From Treponema sp. UBA2869 (lineage in GTDB: Bacteria; Spirochaetota; Spirochaetia; Treponematales; Treponemataceae), in contig DEEV01000077.1 in the NCBI GenBank assembly GCA_002350445.1, positions 394 to 6,233 on the forward strand: a stretch of DNA of 5,840 nucleotides, read 5' to 3'. Under the pieces are notes generated by a model. It made no database searches. It was not told the origin of the DNA and saw only the letters and a list, made by a program, of their open reading frames with translations. Positions 4,762 to 5,840 of this stretch are shown one piece after another. Every line of letters begins with the position of its first letter. The first letter of the stretch is position 1. A program made the position numbers and the translations under genes.

Positions 4762-5840
4762 ATGCATAGAATTTCAAGTCAAATGAACAACAATAATACA
4801 CAGAGCAGTCTCCGCCTGCAGGAAAGCCGTTTGAATCGTTCCAATAATCAGATTGGTTCACAGCATAAAATTCAGCAGCTGCGCGACGATCCTATTGCTG
4901 CAGGTCATCTTGTGCGCTACCAGTCTTATCTTGGCCGTGTAAATCAGTTTGAAAAAAATGCGCTTACACTTTCTGATGATTTTTCATATCGTGAAGGTTA
5001 TATGACTGACTCTCTTGAAATTATGCAGAGAGTCCGCGAGCTTGCAGTGGAAGGGGCAAACGGTATTTATAACAAAGACGATCTTAAAAATATGGCAACA
5101 GAAGTTGACGAGCTTTTGAAGGCTCTTGTTCAGAATGCAAATGCTGTAAATGCCGATGGAAATTCTGTTTTTGCCGGCACAAATACCAAAGCCACTGCCT
5201 TTGATGTTGAACTTGGAAATGTTGAAGGTTCCGGCGTTCCTCTTATTCAGAATGTTCGATATAACGGAAATATTGAGGTTAATCGTGTTGAAGTTGATGA
5301 AGGCAAGTATCTTGAAAATGATAATGCCGGCGTAAAAACTTTCTGGGCAGAAAATCAGCAGGTTTTTGGTGCGCGCGATGCTTCTGCATGGCAGGCAAGT
5401 CGTGATTCTGTTATAAATGTTGATGGCGTTAATATAAATATTTCGCAGGGTGATAATGTTTACGCACTTGCTGCAAAAATTAATAACAGTGGTGCCGCTG
5501 TAAAAGCAAGCGTTGATCCTGTAAGAAATGCCCTTAATTTTGAAACGACAGATGCTCGTCAGTTATGGCTTAAAGATGTTGAAGGAAATGCCTTGAATGA
5601 ACTTGGAATTATTAAAGATTCATCTCAGCTTCCTCCTTATAATTATGGCGAAGGAGTGCGGGTTTCTGGTGGTTCAATGTTTGATACTGTAATTGCATTT
5701 AGAAATGCACTTTTGTCTGGTGACCAGGAAAGCATTGGTAGCCGCGTTTTAGGTGCTCTTGATCAGGGAATTAACAGCCTTGTAACAAGAATTGCTAAAT
5801 CTGGTTCAGAATTTGAACGAGCCCAGTTAAATGCTGTAAG
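4762..5840 (+). CDS. flgL: Flagellar hook-associated protein 3 (FlgL), 5' part
   Basis: FlgL forms the second junction ring, joining FlgK to the filament. The frame is open from ATG 4762 to the window end: 359 codons with the stop beyond. The flagellin-like N-terminal helix is clear: MHRISSQM, then LRLQESRLNRSNNQIGSQHKIQQLRDDPIAAGHLVRYQSYL (residues 17-57), where DDPIAAG matches the flagellin and FlgL signature. A second helical part (about 60-128) contains MTDSLEIMQRVRELAVEGANGIY, and DGNSVFAGT (132-140) resembles the usual GxxLFAGT. Residues 217-262 resemble the flagellin hook IN motif (VINVDGVNI, then ALAAKINNS). The last visible part (about 303-359) begins the C-terminal flagellin-type helix. 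The protein already exceeds the enteric length (about 317), so it is a long form. It lies 58 nt after flgK and may have its own sigma-28 promoter. In known treponemes fliW and csrA follow; that cannot be seen here. Confidence 0.93.
   Translation, partial: MHRISSQMNNNNTQSSLRLQESRLNRSNNQIGSQHKIQQLRDDPIAAGHLVRYQSYLGRVNQFEKNALTLSDDFSYREGYMTDSLEIMQRVRELAVEGANGIYNKDDLKNMATEVDELLKALVQNANAVNADGNSVFAGTNTKATAFDVELGNVEGSGVPLIQNVRYNGNIEVNRVEVDEGKYLENDNAGVKTFWAENQQVFGARDASAWQASRDSVINVDGVNINISQGDNVYALAAKINNSGAAVKASVDPVRNALNFETTDARQLWLKDVEGNALNELGIIKDSSQLPPYNYGEGVRVSGGSMFDTVIAFRNALLSGDQESIGSRVLGALDQGINSLVTRIAKSGSEFERAQLNAV

Noticed and set aside
5150..5335. Plus-strand open frame of 61 codons inside flgL
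   Set aside because: It is out of frame within FlgL, whose own frame is continuous and carries family motifs throughout.
1..5840. Mobile element, CRISPR array, attachment site or toxin system
   Set aside because: I saw no spaced direct repeats, transposase or integrase motifs. The tRNA genes have no adjoining integrase or duplicated 3' end of useful length.

Overview
The window looks like chromosomal DNA from a treponeme or a close spirochete relative. It is moderately AT-rich. It carries a flagellar filament-junction operon (FlgN-like chaperone, FlgK, FlgL) behind a near-perfect sigma-28 promoter, and the FlgK and FlgL proteins are long with inserted middle domains. The genus is an inference from gene content and protein style, not from a database search.

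Layout, all on the + strand. (1) Positions 1-1797 hold a two-gene nucleotide-sugar block: the 3' part of a mannose-1-phosphate guanylyltransferase (manC; its start lies before the window), then a complete dTDP-glucose 4,6-dehydratase (rfbB/rmlB) that starts 1 nt after the manC stop. Together they would supply GDP-mannose and dTDP-4-keto-6-deoxyglucose for surface or flagellar glycans. (2) Positions 1798-2246 hold a plausible housekeeping promoter and three tRNA genes: Lys(CTT), His(GTG) and Arg(TCG). Each tRNA is followed at once by a terminator-like hairpin with a T-tract. None encodes its CCA end. (3) Positions 2247-2384 are the flagellar promoter and leader: a small inverted repeat, TAAA-N15-TCCGATAA, an AT hairpin and a strong ribosome binding site. 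(4) Positions 2385-5840 are the operon: an flgN-like gene, flgK and flgL (cut off by the window end). The FlgN-like protein is expected to hold FlgK and FlgL unfolded for export; FlgK and FlgL join the hook to the periplasmic filament. The 58-nt flgK-flgL gap contains what looks like a second sigma-28 promoter.

The genes are conventional and I do not see a new defence, mobile or biosynthetic system. The parts most worth a second look are small: the tRNA array punctuated by terminators with no room for promoters between genes; base complementarity between tRNA-His and its terminator; a C-A mismatch in the tRNA-Arg acceptor stem; the candidate internal sigma-28 promoter before flgL; a T9 run inside the main sigma-28 spacer; and a calcium-loop-like motif in FlgK.
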